Counted from the stretch's first letter, positions 52,854-62,833 are shown. The stretch is 64,000 bases of DNA from Brevibacillus_D fluminis_A (GCF_052072235.1 NZ_CM125436.1:2040001-2104000); one strand, 5' to 3'. Made by a program: numbers and translations. Notes: a model not told the origin generated them from the sequence alone.

Positions 52854-54503
52854 ATGAAAAGAATGCGTTCAATCGGTTTGGCAGTCGGTTTGAGCTGCCT
52901 GTTATTGATCAGTGCAACGGGATGCGGCAACACCGCCCAAGAAACCGGTCAGGCGGAACCATCCGCACCCGCTGCAAGCAAACAGGCAAACGGTGAACCG
53001 AAAGCGGGTGGCACGATCACGATGGCGATGCCTGCCGAACCCGATACATTGGATGTGCAGAGAACCAATATGCTGTCATCGGACACGATCGCGATGCTGC
53101 TTGGAGATACACTTCTGTCCCAAGATCCCGAGACGCACGAGCTGAAGCCGAATTTGGCAGAATCGTACAACATCTCGGAGGATGGGTTGACGTGGACGTT
53201 TACGCTGCGAAAAGGGGTCGCGTTTCACGATGGAACGCCATTGACAGCAAAGGCATTGAAAGCGACCTATGAGCGGGCTTTAGATCCGAAAACACAAGCG
53301 AAAGATGCGCGAACCCGGTTGCAGCCGTTGCAATCGATCGAGGCTTTGGACGATCAGACGTTTGTGATGCACTTGAAGGAACCATCCGCACCTTTGCTGT
53401 TGAATCTGAGCAATCTCAGCTTCTTGCAGCCGTTATCCTCCGCGGCGATCCAAACATTCGGCGATCAATACGGACGCAACCCGGTCGGAGTCGGTCCGTG
53501 GAAATTTGAAAGCTGGAAACCGGGCGAGTCGGTCACGCTGGTGCGCAATGAGGCGTACCATTCGCCGTCGCCATTCGCCAAAAACAAAGGGCCGGTGCGT
53601 CCGGAGCGATTGGTCATCAAATTCATCAAAGACAACCAGACGATGATGGCAGCGCTTGACAGCGGGTCAATCGATATTGCGACCTATGTGGCTCCGAAGG
53701 ATGTGAAGAAATACAAAAAGAATGACGCGTATACGGTTCTCGAACAAATGAGAAGCGGCCTCGGATTGTTCGTCGAAATGAACCTGCGCAGCAAGCCGCT
53801 GCAGGACGTGCAGGTGCGCAAAGCGCTGAATATGGCGATCAATAAAGAGGCGATGGTGAAAGCGATTTTGCTCGGGGAAGGCGAGGTTGCCGATGGACCG
53901 CTTTCGCCGAACATGTTCGGCTATGATCCTGCCATCAAGCAATACGCTTACCATTACGACGCGGAACAAGCCAAGCAATTGCTTGAAGCGGCGGGCTGGA
54001 AGGCGAACGGGCAAGGAATCGTGGAAAAAGACGGGCAGCCGCTCAGCCTCACGCTTTTGAGTTCGGAGCGATGGTCGCAGCAGTCCCAATTGGTGCAAGC
54101 GATGCTAAAAGAAATCGGCGTCGAGGTGAAGATCAAAAACATGGATTTCGGCGCTCTTCTCGACAGTGCGTCAAAGGGCGAATTCGACCTGGTTTTCATG
54201 AACTATACCGAGTTTGATCCTGATTTTATCTCGATCTTCCTGCACTCCAGGGAGATCGGCGGGATGAACCATGCGGCGATCCACAATAAAGAGCTGGATG
54301 GGCTTTTGGATAAAGGGCGGACAACGGTAGGGAAAGCCGACCGGCAAAAAATCTATGAAGCCGTACAGAAGCTGGTCGTCGAACAAGCGTACTGGATTCC
54401 ACTTTATATCTCGAAAGATTTCCAGGTCGTAAATAATCGTGTGCAAGGGACCGTTTATAAAGATGTGTATTGGAATTTTCAAGATAGCTGGGTGAATGGC
54501 TGA
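52854..54503 (+). CDS. Peptide ABC transporter substrate-binding lipoprotein
   Basis: The 549-residue protein starts with a lipoprotein signal; the lipobox is SATGC (Cys about 24). The mature part has AGGTITMAMPAEPDTLDVQR, a SBP_bac_5 opening, and ESYNISEDGLTWTFTLRKGV, VAFHDGTPLTAKALKATYER and VRKALNMAINKEAMVKAIL, the class signatures of the DppA/OppA group. It should capture short peptides outside the membrane and deliver them to the permease encoded directly downstream. GGGGGATT precedes ATG 52854. Its stop overlaps the permease start (TGATG). Confidence 0.94.
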   Translation: MKRMRSIGLAVGLSCLLLISATGCGNTAQETGQAEPSAPAASKQANGEPKAGGTITMAMPAEPDTLDVQRTNMLSSDTIAMLLGDTLLSQDPETHELKPNLAESYNISEDGLTWTFTLRKGVAFHDGTPLTAKALKATYERALDPKTQAKDARTRLQPLQSIEALDDQTFVMHLKEPSAPLLLNLSNLSFLQPLSSAAIQTFGDQYGRNPVGVGPWKFESWKPGESVTLVRNEAYHSPSPFAKNKGPVRPERLVIKFIKDNQTMMAALDSGSIDIATYVAPKDVKKYKKNDAYTVLEQMRSGLGLFVEMNLRSKPLQDVQVRKALNMAINKEAMVKAILLGEGEVADGPLSPNMFGYDPAIKQYAYHYDAEQAKQLLEAAGWKANGQGIVEKDGQPLSLTLLSSERWSQQSQLVQAMLKEIGVEVKIKNMDFGALLDSASKGEFDLVFMNYTEFDPDFISIFLHSREIGGMNHAAIHNKELDGLLDKGRTTVGKADRQKIYEAVQKLVVEQAYWIPLYISKDFQVVNNRVQGTVYKDVYWNFQDSWVNG

Positions 54504-55441
54504 TGAGGCGCTATGTAATGGCGAGACTGGCATCGGGTTTCCTGGTTCTCATCGGTTTATCGCTGTTTTCCTTCGCCTTGATCCATGTCATTCCGGGAGA
54601 CCCGGTTCGGATCATTCTGGGCGACAAAGCGCCAAAAGAGCAGATCGGGGAAATGCGCGAGCGATTGGGGCTAAACAAGCCACTCGTGTTCCAGTATGTC
54701 TCGTATGTGAGCGGGATTGCCAGAGGAGAACTCGGCAATTCGATCAAATCGGGGCGCCCGGTTTTGGTTGAGCTGACGGACCGCTTTCCGGCGACGGCGA
54801 AGCTGGCTGTCGCCGGAATGGGCATCGCAGTCGTGCTGGGCATCGTGACGGGGATCATCGCTGCGAAATGGAAGGATACATGGATTGACCATGCGATCGC
54901 CACGCTTGCTTCCCTTGGGTTGTCCTTGCCCAGCTTTTGGTTCGGCTTGCTCATGATCATGGTTTTTGCCGTCCATCTGCAGTGGTTTCCGGTGGCCGGG
55001 GGTACCGGCTTGACCGATTTGGTCCTGCCTGCTTTGACATTGGGACTTCTCGCATCGACGATGATCAGCCGCTTGACACGTTCGGGAATGATCGAGGTGC
55101 TGAATCATGACTATATCCGCACGGCACGGGCGAAAGGGATGAGCGAGCCGATTGTACTTTTCCGGCACGCCTTTCGCAATGTCATGATCCCGATAGTGAC
55201 GATCGTCGGCTTGCAGCTGGCCACGCTGCTTGGCGGTGCGATCATCATCGAGCAAGTGTTTAACTGGCCGGGCATCGGCACACTCGCGATCGATGCCATC
55301 GCCTCGCGCGATTTTCCACTGATTCAAGGGATCATCATGTTTATGGGTTTCGTGTATGTGACGGTCAATAGTTTGGTCGATCTCCTTTACGGGCTGCTTG
55401 ATCCACGCATCGAGCAGCATCTTGAGAAAGCAGGAGGCTGA
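54503..55441 (+). CDS. Peptide ABC transporter permease, DppB/OppB-like
   Basis: The 312-residue membrane protein has six helices. It begins RRYVMARLASGFLVLIGLSL and contains HVIPGDPVRIILGDKAPKEQ, the periplasmic loop of the DppB type, and the EAA motif DYIRTARAKGMSEPIVLFRH, which contacts the ATPases. One of two permease subunits. The ATG at 54503 overlaps the preceding stop. The second permease follows after 4 nt. Confidence 0.95.
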   Translation: MRRYVMARLASGFLVLIGLSLFSFALIHVIPGDPVRIILGDKAPKEQIGEMRERLGLNKPLVFQYVSYVSGIARGELGNSIKSGRPVLVELTDRFPATAKLAVAGMGIAVVLGIVTGIIAAKWKDTWIDHAIATLASLGLSLPSFWFGLLMIMVFAVHLQWFPVAGGTGLTDLVLPALTLGLLASTMISRLTRSGMIEVLNHDYIRTARAKGMSEPIVLFRHAFRNVMIPIVTIVGLQLATLLGGAIIIEQVFNWPGIGTLAIDAIASRDFPLIQGIIMFMGFVYVTVNSLVDLLYGLLDPRIEQHLEKAGG

Positions 55442-55445
55442 CAAG

Positions 55446-56342
55446 ATGAGTGTTACAGGCAAAATCGTACCTGCCAAAGCGGCATTCTTGCGTACTCCCT
55501 CCTTTGCGCGGTTCGGCAAGCTGATGGCCAATCGCAAAGCGCGCACCAGCCTGCTGTTCATCGGCATGATCCTGCTCATCGGCATCGTGGGGCCGTGGAT
55601 CGCTCCTTACGATCCTGCGCAAGCGGACTACAGCGCATTTTTGCAAGGGCCATCCGCCGAGCATTTGCTTGGAACCGATTCCATCGGGCGGGACATGCTT
55701 TCACGGATGCTTTACGGCACACGCGTCACGCTGACGGTCGCCGTGATGTCCGTCGGGATCACGTTTGTACTGGGAACGGCGATCGGCGTCATCAGCGCCT
55801 ATGCGGGAGGGTGGATCGACAACGTTCTGATGCGGATCATGGATATGTTGCTGGCGCTGCCCGGCATCATTCTGGCTCTCGCCATCGTCGCCGTATTAGG
55901 GCCAAGCCAAATGAATGCGATGATTGCTGTCGGCATTTCCTCCATTCCCGGCTTTTCCCGCCTTGTCAGGGGGGCTGCCTTGAGCGTCAAAGCTTCCGGC
56001 TATGTGGAAGCGAGCCGATCGATCGGGAGTTCGGGACGATGGATCATTTTGTTTCAAATCATACCCAACATCATGAATGTGCTGATCGTCTATACGACGC
56101 TGTTTATCGGGGCTGCCATTCTGGACACTTCGGCACTTGGATTCATCGGTCTGGGAGCACAGCCGCCCACGCCCGAGTGGGGGACGATGCTCAACGAAGG
56201 CAAGGAATATTTGCTGGACGGCTGGTGGCTTGCCACATTTCCCGGCCTTGCGATTACGATCGTCGTTTTTCTGGTGAATCTGCTCGGGGATGCGTTGCGA
56301 GACTGGTTTGACCCGAAAGCGCAAAGCAGGAGCCGCGCGTAA
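55446..56342 (+). CDS. Peptide ABC transporter permease, DppC/OppC-like
   Basis: The 298-residue protein has an N-terminal cytoplasmic stretch, then TSLLFIGMILLIGIVGPWIA and APYDPAQADYSAFLQGPSAE plus HLLGTDSIGRDMLSRMLYGT, the classic DppC block. The EAA motif is GYVEASRSIGSSGRWIILFQ. It pairs with the DppB-type permease. ATG 55446 is used because CAGGAGG lies upstream; the longer frame starts within the previous gene. Confidence 0.95.
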   Translation: MSVTGKIVPAKAAFLRTPSFARFGKLMANRKARTSLLFIGMILLIGIVGPWIAPYDPAQADYSAFLQGPSAEHLLGTDSIGRDMLSRMLYGTRVTLTVAVMSVGITFVLGTAIGVISAYAGGWIDNVLMRIMDMLLALPGIILALAIVAVLGPSQMNAMIAVGISSIPGFSRLVRGAALSVKASGYVEASRSIGSSGRWIILFQIIPNIMNVLIVYTTLFIGAAILDTSALGFIGLGAQPPTPEWGTMLNEGKEYLLDGWWLATFPGLAITIVVFLVNLLGDALRDWFDPKAQSRSRA

Positions 56343-56382
56343 GAAACGGGAAACGAAGCACAGTGGAAAGGGGATCACCCGT

Positions 56383-57372
56383 ATGGAACATGTGTTGGAC
56401 ATAATGGAGTTAACCACCCGGTTTTCCCAGAAAGCCTCCACGATCACCGTTGTGGATGGTGTGACGTTCACCTTGCAAAAGGGAGAGGCGCTGGGCATCG
56501 TGGGCGAGTCCGGTTGCGGCAAGAGCGTGACATCGCTATCGATCATGCGCCTGCTTGGCAGCAATGCCACGACGGAAGGGAGAATCGCTTTTTTTGGCAG
56601 GGATTTGCTCACCCTTCGGGAAAAAGACATGCAAAAGCTGCGCGGAAAAGAGATCGCGATGATTTTTCAGGAACCGATGACCTCGCTCAATCCGGTGCTC
56701 ACGATCGGCAAGCAGATCGATGAAGTGCTGCAAAAGCACGAGGGATTGGGCAAGGACGAATCAAAGCGAAAGGCGATTGAATTGCTGACACAGGTCGGGA
56801 TCGCCAGAGCGGACGAGATTTATCATGAGTACCCGCACCGTTTGTCGGGCGGCATGAGACAGCGTGTCATGATCGCGCTTGCAATCGCCTGCAACCCGGC
56901 GCTGTTGATTGCAGATGAGCCTACCACGGCTCTGGATGTGACGATTCAGGCGCAAATTCTCGATGTGCTCAAGCGAATCCGCCGCGAACAGGACATGGCG
57001 CTCATGCTGATCACGCACGATCTGGGCGTGATTGCGGAGCTGTGCGATCGGGTGGTGGTGATGTATGCCGGTCAAATCATCGAATCGGCAGATGTGCGAA
57101 CGCTGCTGCGCGTTCCACGGCATCCGTATACAGCGGGACTCATTCGTTCGACGCCGCACAAGTCGAAAGGAATGCGGAGGCTATCCAGCATCAGCGGGAC
57201 CGTGCCTGCGCCAGACGAATATCCGGCGGGATGCCGGTTTGCCCCGCGATGCGAGCAGGCCATGAACATTTGCTTGGAAAAAATGCCGGACTTGCAGCCG
57301 GTTGATGAACGAACGACCTGCCGCTGCTGGCTGTATGAGCAGACGATGGAAAGACCGGTGGTAAACGTATGA
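56383..57372 (+). CDS. Peptide ABC transporter ATPase, DppD/OppD-like
   Basis: The 329-residue ATPase has GIVGESGCGKSVT (Walker A), FQEPMTSLNP (Q-loop), LSGGMRQRVMIA (signature) and LLIADEPTTALDVT (Walker B), then LITHDLGV (H-loop). The C-terminal part has GCRFAPRCEQAMNIC, the oligopeptide ATPase cysteine region that can hold an Fe-S cluster. It energises peptide uptake. ATG 56383 is used since AAAGGGGATC precedes it. Its stop overlaps the second ATPase by 4 bp. Confidence 0.95.
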   Translation: MEHVLDIMELTTRFSQKASTITVVDGVTFTLQKGEALGIVGESGCGKSVTSLSIMRLLGSNATTEGRIAFFGRDLLTLREKDMQKLRGKEIAMIFQEPMTSLNPVLTIGKQIDEVLQKHEGLGKDESKRKAIELLTQVGIARADEIYHEYPHRLSGGMRQRVMIALAIACNPALLIADEPTTALDVTIQAQILDVLKRIRREQDMALMLITHDLGVIAELCDRVVVMYAGQIIESADVRTLLRVPRHPYTAGLIRSTPHKSKGMRRLSSISGTVPAPDEYPAGCRFAPRCEQAMNICLEKMPDLQPVDERTTCRCWLYEQTMERPVVNV

Positions 57373-58328
57373 CCTCTCCGATATTGGAAATCAAAGGCTT
57401 GAAAAAACGTTTTGCAAACAAAAGCGGTTGGCTGCAAAAGCCAACATTCGTACATGCCGTAAACGGAATCGACCTGCAAGTGTACGAAGGGGAGACGGTG
57501 GGGATCGTCGGCGAGTCGGGGTGCGGGAAGTCCACGCTCGGACGGTGCATCCTCCGCTTGCTCGAGCCTTCCGACGGGACGATCCTGTTTGAGGGGAAAA
57601 ACATCAGCGAGCTGGATAAAAAAGAGATGCTGCGCATTCGTCGCCATATGCAGATGGTATTTCAAAATCCGTATGACACGCTGAATCCAAAGCAGACCAT
57701 TCGCAACATTTTGAAAGAGCCGCTCGTGGCCCATCGCGTTCCACAGGAGGAACACGATTCTTTGCTTGCGGAAACAATCGAGGCTGTTGGATTGACGGTC
57801 CGTCATCTGTCGCGCTATCCCCATGAATTTTCGGGCGGTCAGCGGCAGCGGATCGGGATTGCACGCGCCCTCATGCTGCGCCCGAAAGTCATCATTGCGG
57901 ACGAACCGGTTTCGGCGCTCGACGTTTCCATCCAAGCGCAAATTCTCAACCTGCTGCAAGATTTGCAGGAGCAATATCGGTTAACTTATCTGTTCATTTC
58001 CCACGATTTAAGCGTGGTGGAACACATTTCAGACAAAGTGGCTGTGCTGTATTTGGGGGAGATGGTAGAGTTCGGGGAAAAAGAAAAGCTGTTCGGCCAG
58101 CCTCTTCACCCGTATACGCAGGCATTGCTGTCTTCCGTTCCGCTTGCGGACCCCGATGAACAAAGGGAACGAATTACGCTGAAAGGTGATTTGCCCTCGC
58201 CATCCAATCCCCCCGCAGGGTGTAAATTTCATCCGCGCTGTCATGCCTGTCTCGACATTTGCCGAACAGAGGTGCCCCCGATGCGCGAGGTAGAGGGGCG
58301 GATGGTCGCTTGTCACTTGTATCGGTAA
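57369..58328 (+). CDS. Peptide ABC transporter ATPase, DppF/OppF-like
   Basis: The 319-residue ATPase has GIVGESGCGKSTLGRCILRL (Walker A), FQNPYDTLNP (Q-loop), FSGGQRQRIGIARAL (signature), VIIADEPVSALDVS (Walker B) and FISHDLSV (H-loop). The ending GCKFHPRCHACLDIC mirrors the partner. The start overlaps the previous gene by ATGA, showing translational coupling. The amidohydrolase gene follows after 22 nt. Confidence 0.95.
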   Translation: MTSPILEIKGLKKRFANKSGWLQKPTFVHAVNGIDLQVYEGETVGIVGESGCGKSTLGRCILRLLEPSDGTILFEGKNISELDKKEMLRIRRHMQMVFQNPYDTLNPKQTIRNILKEPLVAHRVPQEEHDSLLAETIEAVGLTVRHLSRYPHEFSGGQRQRIGIARALMLRPKVIIADEPVSALDVSIQAQILNLLQDLQEQYRLTYLFISHDLSVVEHISDKVAVLYLGEMVEFGEKEKLFGQPLHPYTQALLSSVPLADPDEQRERITLKGDLPSPSNPPAGCKFHPRCHACLDICRTEVPPMREVEGRMVACHLYR

Positions 58329-58350
58329 TGGAGAAAGGGAGGAAACAAGG

Positions 58351-59991
58351 ATGAACCAAGAGCGGAAAGCCGAAATCATCCTCTTAAGCCGTGCGGTTTT
58401 TACAGGGCTTGATGAGGGACCGATTCCACGAGCCATTGCAATCGCGGGTCAAAAAATCGCTGCGGTGGGCACGGAGCAGGAGATCGAGAGCTGGGCAGGT
58501 CCGGATACAAAATGGTACCGGTTTGACGATCAGCTGATCGTGCCGGGATTTCACGATTTTCATCTGCACCTGATGCTGGGGAGCTTTATTGAAAACAGCT
58601 TGAATTTGAGCAAGGCTCGCTCCGAGGAGGAAGCCGTGGAAATGGTTCGCGCCTACGCCGAGTCGCGGCCGGATGCTGCATGGATCATCGGCATCGGCTG
58701 GGATAGCGGTTACTGGCCCCAGCAAAAGCTGCCGCATCGAAAGTCGTTGGACCAGGTGCTGCCCGATCGCCCTGTGCTGCTTTTGCATGCCGAAACGCAT
58801 TATGCGTGGGCCAATAGCAAGGCGCTCGCGCTTGGCGAAATCAGCCGGGAGACACAGGAGCCGGCCTACGGTGGAATCGGCAAGGATGAGGATGGCGAGC
58901 CAAACGGCATCTTGTACGAATGGGCCATATCGATGCTGACCAAGCAAGCGTGGGACTTGCCGCAAGAGGAAAGAGTGCGTCTCTTGCGCGGATTTTTGCA
59001 GCAGGCGGCTCGCTATGGTGTGACCTCGGTGAACGATCTGCACTCGAATGGCTCCCGTACGCTAAACGGCCACCAAAACCTCGCGCTGTTCAAAGCGTTC
59101 GAAGCGGCAGGCGAATTGAGCGTCCGGATTCATTTTGCCACGGCGCTCCAGGAGGATTTGGGGGAAGCGCTGGCGCTGCGCGAGACCTGTTCCACAGGGA
59201 AGGTTTCGTTTTCAGGGCTGAAACAGTTTTTGGACGGGGCGATCACCAGCATGACGGCGTATATGGTCGATCCGTATTGCGACAAAGGACAAGATCGCGG
59301 GAGCACGCCATTTCCGCCGGGCACGATCAAAAAATGGGTGGCAGCCGCAGACCGGGAAGGATTTCAGGTGCGGTTTCACGCCATTGGGGACGCGGCCGTC
59401 CGTCTGGCGCTGGACGCGTTTGAACACGCCGCAAATGAAAATGGCCCGCGCGATTCGAGACATTGCGTCGAGCATGTGGAGGTGATCCATCCGGACGACA
59501 TCCAGCGGTTTCATCAGCTGGGCGTCATCGCTTCCATTCAGCCGGAGCATATCGTCACCAATGAGCGAAGCATCTTTTCGGCCTTGCTTGGCGAAAAACG
59601 GCTCGCCTTGTACTCGCCAATCGGCACGTTGCGCGGGAGCGGTGCCGTGGTAGCTTTTGGCACGGATTATCCTGTCGTCTCCCTGAACCCGCTTCGCGGG
59701 ATTTACACAGCGATGACGCGGGTGGGAAGCGATGGCTTGCCATGGAACAAGCAAGAATGTTTGCCGCTTGCCGAGGCATTGCGCGCCTATACGAGCGCGC
59801 CCGCATACGGCAGCTTCCGCGAACGGGAGCTGGGCACGATCGAGCAAGGAAAGCTGGCTGATCTCGTCGTGCTGGACCGCAATCTGTTCGACATTCCGGT
59901 GGAGGAGATTCCGCGCGCAAACGTCTTGCTTACCATGGTGGACGGTCAAGTTGTGTTTGAAGGTTATCGAAAGGAGGAAGAAGTGCGATGA
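58351..59991 (+). CDS. Cytoplasmic amidohydrolase-3 family hydrolase
   Basis: The 546-residue enzyme is a YtcJ-like amidohydrolase. VPGFHDFHLHLMLG carries the first metal-binding His pair (HxH; the usual DSH is DFH here), LKQFLDGAIT gives the central block, RFHAIGDAAVRLALDAF the third, and FGTDYPVVSLNP the late Asp. There is no signal peptide, unlike its paralogue at 12920-14680. Within a peptide-import operon it may hydrolyse N-acyl, formyl or cyclic amide groups on imported compounds. It overlaps the downstream S9 peptidase by 4 bp. GGGAGG precedes the ATG. Confidence 0.9.
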   Translation: MNQERKAEIILLSRAVFTGLDEGPIPRAIAIAGQKIAAVGTEQEIESWAGPDTKWYRFDDQLIVPGFHDFHLHLMLGSFIENSLNLSKARSEEEAVEMVRAYAESRPDAAWIIGIGWDSGYWPQQKLPHRKSLDQVLPDRPVLLLHAETHYAWANSKALALGEISRETQEPAYGGIGKDEDGEPNGILYEWAISMLTKQAWDLPQEERVRLLRGFLQQAARYGVTSVNDLHSNGSRTLNGHQNLALFKAFEAAGELSVRIHFATALQEDLGEALALRETCSTGKVSFSGLKQFLDGAITSMTAYMVDPYCDKGQDRGSTPFPPGTIKKWVAAADREGFQVRFHAIGDAAVRLALDAFEHAANENGPRDSRHCVEHVEVIHPDDIQRFHQLGVIASIQPEHIVTNERSIFSALLGEKRLALYSPIGTLRGSGAVVAFGTDYPVVSLNPLRGIYTAMTRVGSDGLPWNKQECLPLAEALRAYTSAPAYGSFRERELGTIEQGKLADLVVLDRNLFDIPVEEIPRANVLLTMVDGQVVFEGYRKEEEVR

Positions 59992-61823
59992 TAACGTTCC
60001 AGGCGCCAGACATCAGCCAATTCATTCAGCCTTATGAAATCAAATGCTTTGCCGTCAGCCCCGATGAGCAGCACGTGGTATGGAGCTGCAACAGCAGCGG
60101 TGTCTTCAACCTTTGGGCGATCGACGAGCAGGCGGCTGCTCCTTATCAATTGACACAGCATCATCAAGCATCGGATGCGATTCAGATCGTGGCGAGCAGC
60201 GAGCAAAAGCAACCGTTCATCCTGTTCACAAGCGATCGGGACGGCGACGAGAATATGCAGATTTATGCCGTAGCCGCACACGGCGGCGTTCCAGTACCTG
60301 TGCGCTACGACGAAGGGAAACGGTATTTCTTTGGCGCGGTGTCCGAAGAGGGAAAACGCCTCTACTACGGCTCGAATAAAGAAAATCCGCTTTATCTCAA
60401 CATCTATTCCTATGATCTGGAAAGCGGGGAAGAGCGGCTGCTGCTGACAGGTGCCGAAGCCGAAACCCATTTCCAGGCGATCAGCCCCAATGAACAGGCG
60501 CTGGCTTATTTTGTCCGGTATAACCACACGAACATGAAGGGTTATGTGCGAAGCGGGGACCGGACGCTGCCATTGATCCCCGATGCAACCGAAGAGCACA
60601 AGGTGGCGAATCTCACATTTGCGAATGATGAAACGCTCTACTTTCTCACCAACTATAAGGAAGAGTACAATTATCTCGCTTCGTTTTCTTTGAAAACAGG
60701 CACGTTTAAAAAAGTGATGTCCATACCGGCGGAAGAGATTGCGTCGTTCCAACTGTCACGGCCTTCAGGCGACATCTACCTGGCTACCTCACGCGGTGTG
60801 CGGAACTCACTCTATCGGTACAATGTCGTCACAAGAGAGTGCGAAAAGCTGTCCATTCCCGTTGATGTGATCTATCAATGGATGGTAACGGAAGCGAAAA
60901 CGGTGTATGTGCTGGGCTCAAGTCCGACGAAGCCTGCGAATTTGTACCGGAAAAAAGCGGATGCCAACTGGCAAAAGATCACCGAGAACCGGGTTCCCGG
61001 CGCAAGCGAGCATGATCTGGTGGAACCGGAAGTGATTACTTATGAGTCTTATGACGGGACACGGATTGAAAGCCTGTACTACCCGGCCAAAAAAGAAATG
61101 AGCAACGGCCATACCATCGTGTTTCCGCACGGCGGTCCCCAATTTTTGGAACGTAAAGAGTATTATGGCTGGTTCCAATATTTCGCTGCAAAAGGGTACA
61201 ATCTGTTTATTCCCAATTTTCGCGGCAGCACCAATTACGGCACGCGTTTCATGAAGCTGATCGAAGGGGATTGGGGTGGAGGACCGAGACGGGACATCAT
61301 TTGGGGGATCGAATCCTTGATTCAGCTGGGGAAAATGACACGCGACCAAATCATCGTGATGGGCGCAAGCTATGGCGGTTATATGAGCCTTCTGCTGTTT
61401 GGGCGTCATCCGGGATATTTTGTTGCCTGTGTCGATATTTGCGGTCCGACCAATTTGTTTACCATGGTAGAATCCGTACCGGACCATTGGAAGGCGCGGA
61501 TGGATTCCTGGATCGGGAACCCGATCCGGGACAGGGAACGACTGATCGAGCAATCGCCAGTCACTTATCTCGACAATATGAAGAAACCGGTCATGGTGGT
61601 TCAAGGCGCGAATGACCCGCGTATCAAAAAGGAAGAGTCCGACCAAATCGTAGAAGGCTTGCGGGCGAAAGACATTGAGGTGGACTACCTGGTGTTCCCC
61701 GATGAAGGGCACGGATTCGGCAAAAAAGCAAACGAAATCAAGGCAGTCGCTGAAATTGCTCGCTTTTTGGATCAGGTCATCAACAAAAACAGCGAACAGA
61801 TGGCGAGCAACAGCATGGCCTAA
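59988..61823 (+). CDS. S9-family prolyl oligopeptidase-like peptidase
   Basis: The 611-residue protein has an N-terminal beta-propeller (about 1-350) with repeated strands such as FTSDRDGDENMQIYAVAAHG, and a C-terminal alpha/beta-hydrolase domain (from about 375). The catalytic Ser is in VMGASYGGYMSLLLFGRHPG, Asp in QGANDPRIKKEES and His in DEGHGFGKKANE. This is the acylaminoacyl peptidase/DPP branch. It should cut short peptides after import. It is the last gene of the sigma-54 operon and is followed by a terminator. Confidence 0.93.
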   Translation: MITFQAPDISQFIQPYEIKCFAVSPDEQHVVWSCNSSGVFNLWAIDEQAAAPYQLTQHHQASDAIQIVASSEQKQPFILFTSDRDGDENMQIYAVAAHGGVPVPVRYDEGKRYFFGAVSEEGKRLYYGSNKENPLYLNIYSYDLESGEERLLLTGAEAETHFQAISPNEQALAYFVRYNHTNMKGYVRSGDRTLPLIPDATEEHKVANLTFANDETLYFLTNYKEEYNYLASFSLKTGTFKKVMSIPAEEIASFQLSRPSGDIYLATSRGVRNSLYRYNVVTRECEKLSIPVDVIYQWMVTEAKTVYVLGSSPTKPANLYRKKADANWQKITENRVPGASEHDLVEPEVITYESYDGTRIESLYYPAKKEMSNGHTIVFPHGGPQFLERKEYYGWFQYFAAKGYNLFIPNFRGSTNYGTRFMKLIEGDWGGGPRRDIIWGIESLIQLGKMTRDQIIVMGASYGGYMSLLLFGRHPGYFVACVDICGPTNLFTMVESVPDHWKARMDSWIGNPIRDRERLIEQSPVTYLDNMKKPVMVVQGANDPRIKKEESDQIVEGLRAKDIEVDYLVFPDEGHGFGKKANEIKAVAEIARFLDQVINKNSEQMASNSMA

Positions 61824-61861
61824 GTAGTCTTTGCTGATCGGAAAAACGGAGAGGTGAAGCA

Positions 61862-61893
61862 CCGCTGGAAGTCCAAATCCAGCGGTTTTTTAT
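61862..61893 (+). terminator. Terminator of the peptide-utilisation operon
   Basis: An 8-bp stem (CCGCTGGA / TCCAGCGG) precedes TTTTTTATT. Confidence 0.88.
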
Positions 61894-62016
61894 TCCTGCA
61901 ATCACGTGCGGTTGTCTGCTGGACAATGTGAGGGTAGTCTGGAGCCGGAAAAAAACGTATGATTTCATTGACAGAGATTCTTTCCATAAAAATCATACAG
62001 TTAGGAAGTGACGGTT

Positions 62017-62811
62017 TTGCACCAATATCTCGGTTTCATCGGCTCCTTCCCGATCCGCTCGTATTCCCTGTTGTTCATGCTCGCCATTTTGCTCGGAATC
62101 GGTGTGACGGTCACATTGGCCAAGCTTCAGAAAAAGGACGAGCTTGCCGGCCATCTGCTGAATCTGGCCGTTCCGATGATCATCGGCGCGATCATCGGCT
62201 CGCGGTTTTGGGCGGTTTTTTTGTTCGACTGGGCGTATTATTCGCAGCACCCGGAAGAAATCATCGCGGTGTGGCATGGCGGCCTTTCCATACAGGGTGG
62301 GGTAGTCGGAGCGATTTTGGTGGGCATCTGGTATGTCCGCAAGCACAACATTTCGTTCTGGGAGCTGGCTGACTTGTGTGCGCCCGGACTGATTCTCGGC
62401 CAAAGCATCGGGCGGGACGCCAACTTGATGAACGGCGACGCGTTCGGCGATCCAACCGGCGGGAACTGGGGAATTTTGTATCCGGAAGGGACGAATGCCC
62501 GCGCGACGTTCGGCGATCAGCCGCTCTTTCCGGCGGAAGTGTGGGAGGGGCAGATGGATGTGGTGATTTTTGCGATCCTGATGCTTTTGCTGCAAAAACG
62601 GTTGACCCGCGGTTTTATGTTCCTCATTTACAACGTGCTGTACAACCTGGGTCGCTTTTTTCTGGAAATGCTGCGCGGCGACTCGCACCGCTTTTTGTTC
62701 CATTGGACGACTGCGCAATGGACATCCGTCATTTCGATTCTCCTGTCGGTCGGAATCGGCTGGTATTTGCACATGAAACAAAAACAGACGACAGCGGAAA
62801 GCCCGGCGTAA
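62017..62811 (+). CDS. lgt: Prolipoprotein diacylglyceryl transferase
   Basis: The 264-residue membrane enzyme has about seven helices. Key blocks are GSFPIRSYSLLFMLAILLGI, WHGGLSIQGGVVGAI (catalytic His of HGGLS) and GLILGQSIGRDANLMNGDAF, the Lgt signature with its essential Arg; the residue usually Glu after N-x is Asp. It transfers diacylglycerol from phosphatidylglycerol to the lipobox Cys of lipoproteins such as those at 32900 and 52854. The TTG at 62017 is favoured over the GTG at 62008 because TTAGGAAG lies seven bases upstream. A terminator follows. Confidence 0.9.
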   Translation: MHQYLGFIGSFPIRSYSLLFMLAILLGIGVTVTLAKLQKKDELAGHLLNLAVPMIIGAIIGSRFWAVFLFDWAYYSQHPEEIIAVWHGGLSIQGGVVGAILVGIWYVRKHNISFWELADLCAPGLILGQSIGRDANLMNGDAFGDPTGGNWGILYPEGTNARATFGDQPLFPAEVWEGQMDVVIFAILMLLLQKRLTRGFMFLIYNVLYNLGRFFLEMLRGDSHRFLFHWTTAQWTSVISILLSVGIGWYLHMKQKQTTAESPA

Positions 62812-62833
62812 GCGAAATGCCGGACAAGCAAAT

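Noticed and set aside
54671..55585. Long minus-strand ORFs opposite the Dpp permeases and other high-GC genes
   Set aside because: Antisense shadows typical of GC-rich codon use; the plus-strand genes carry full family signatures.
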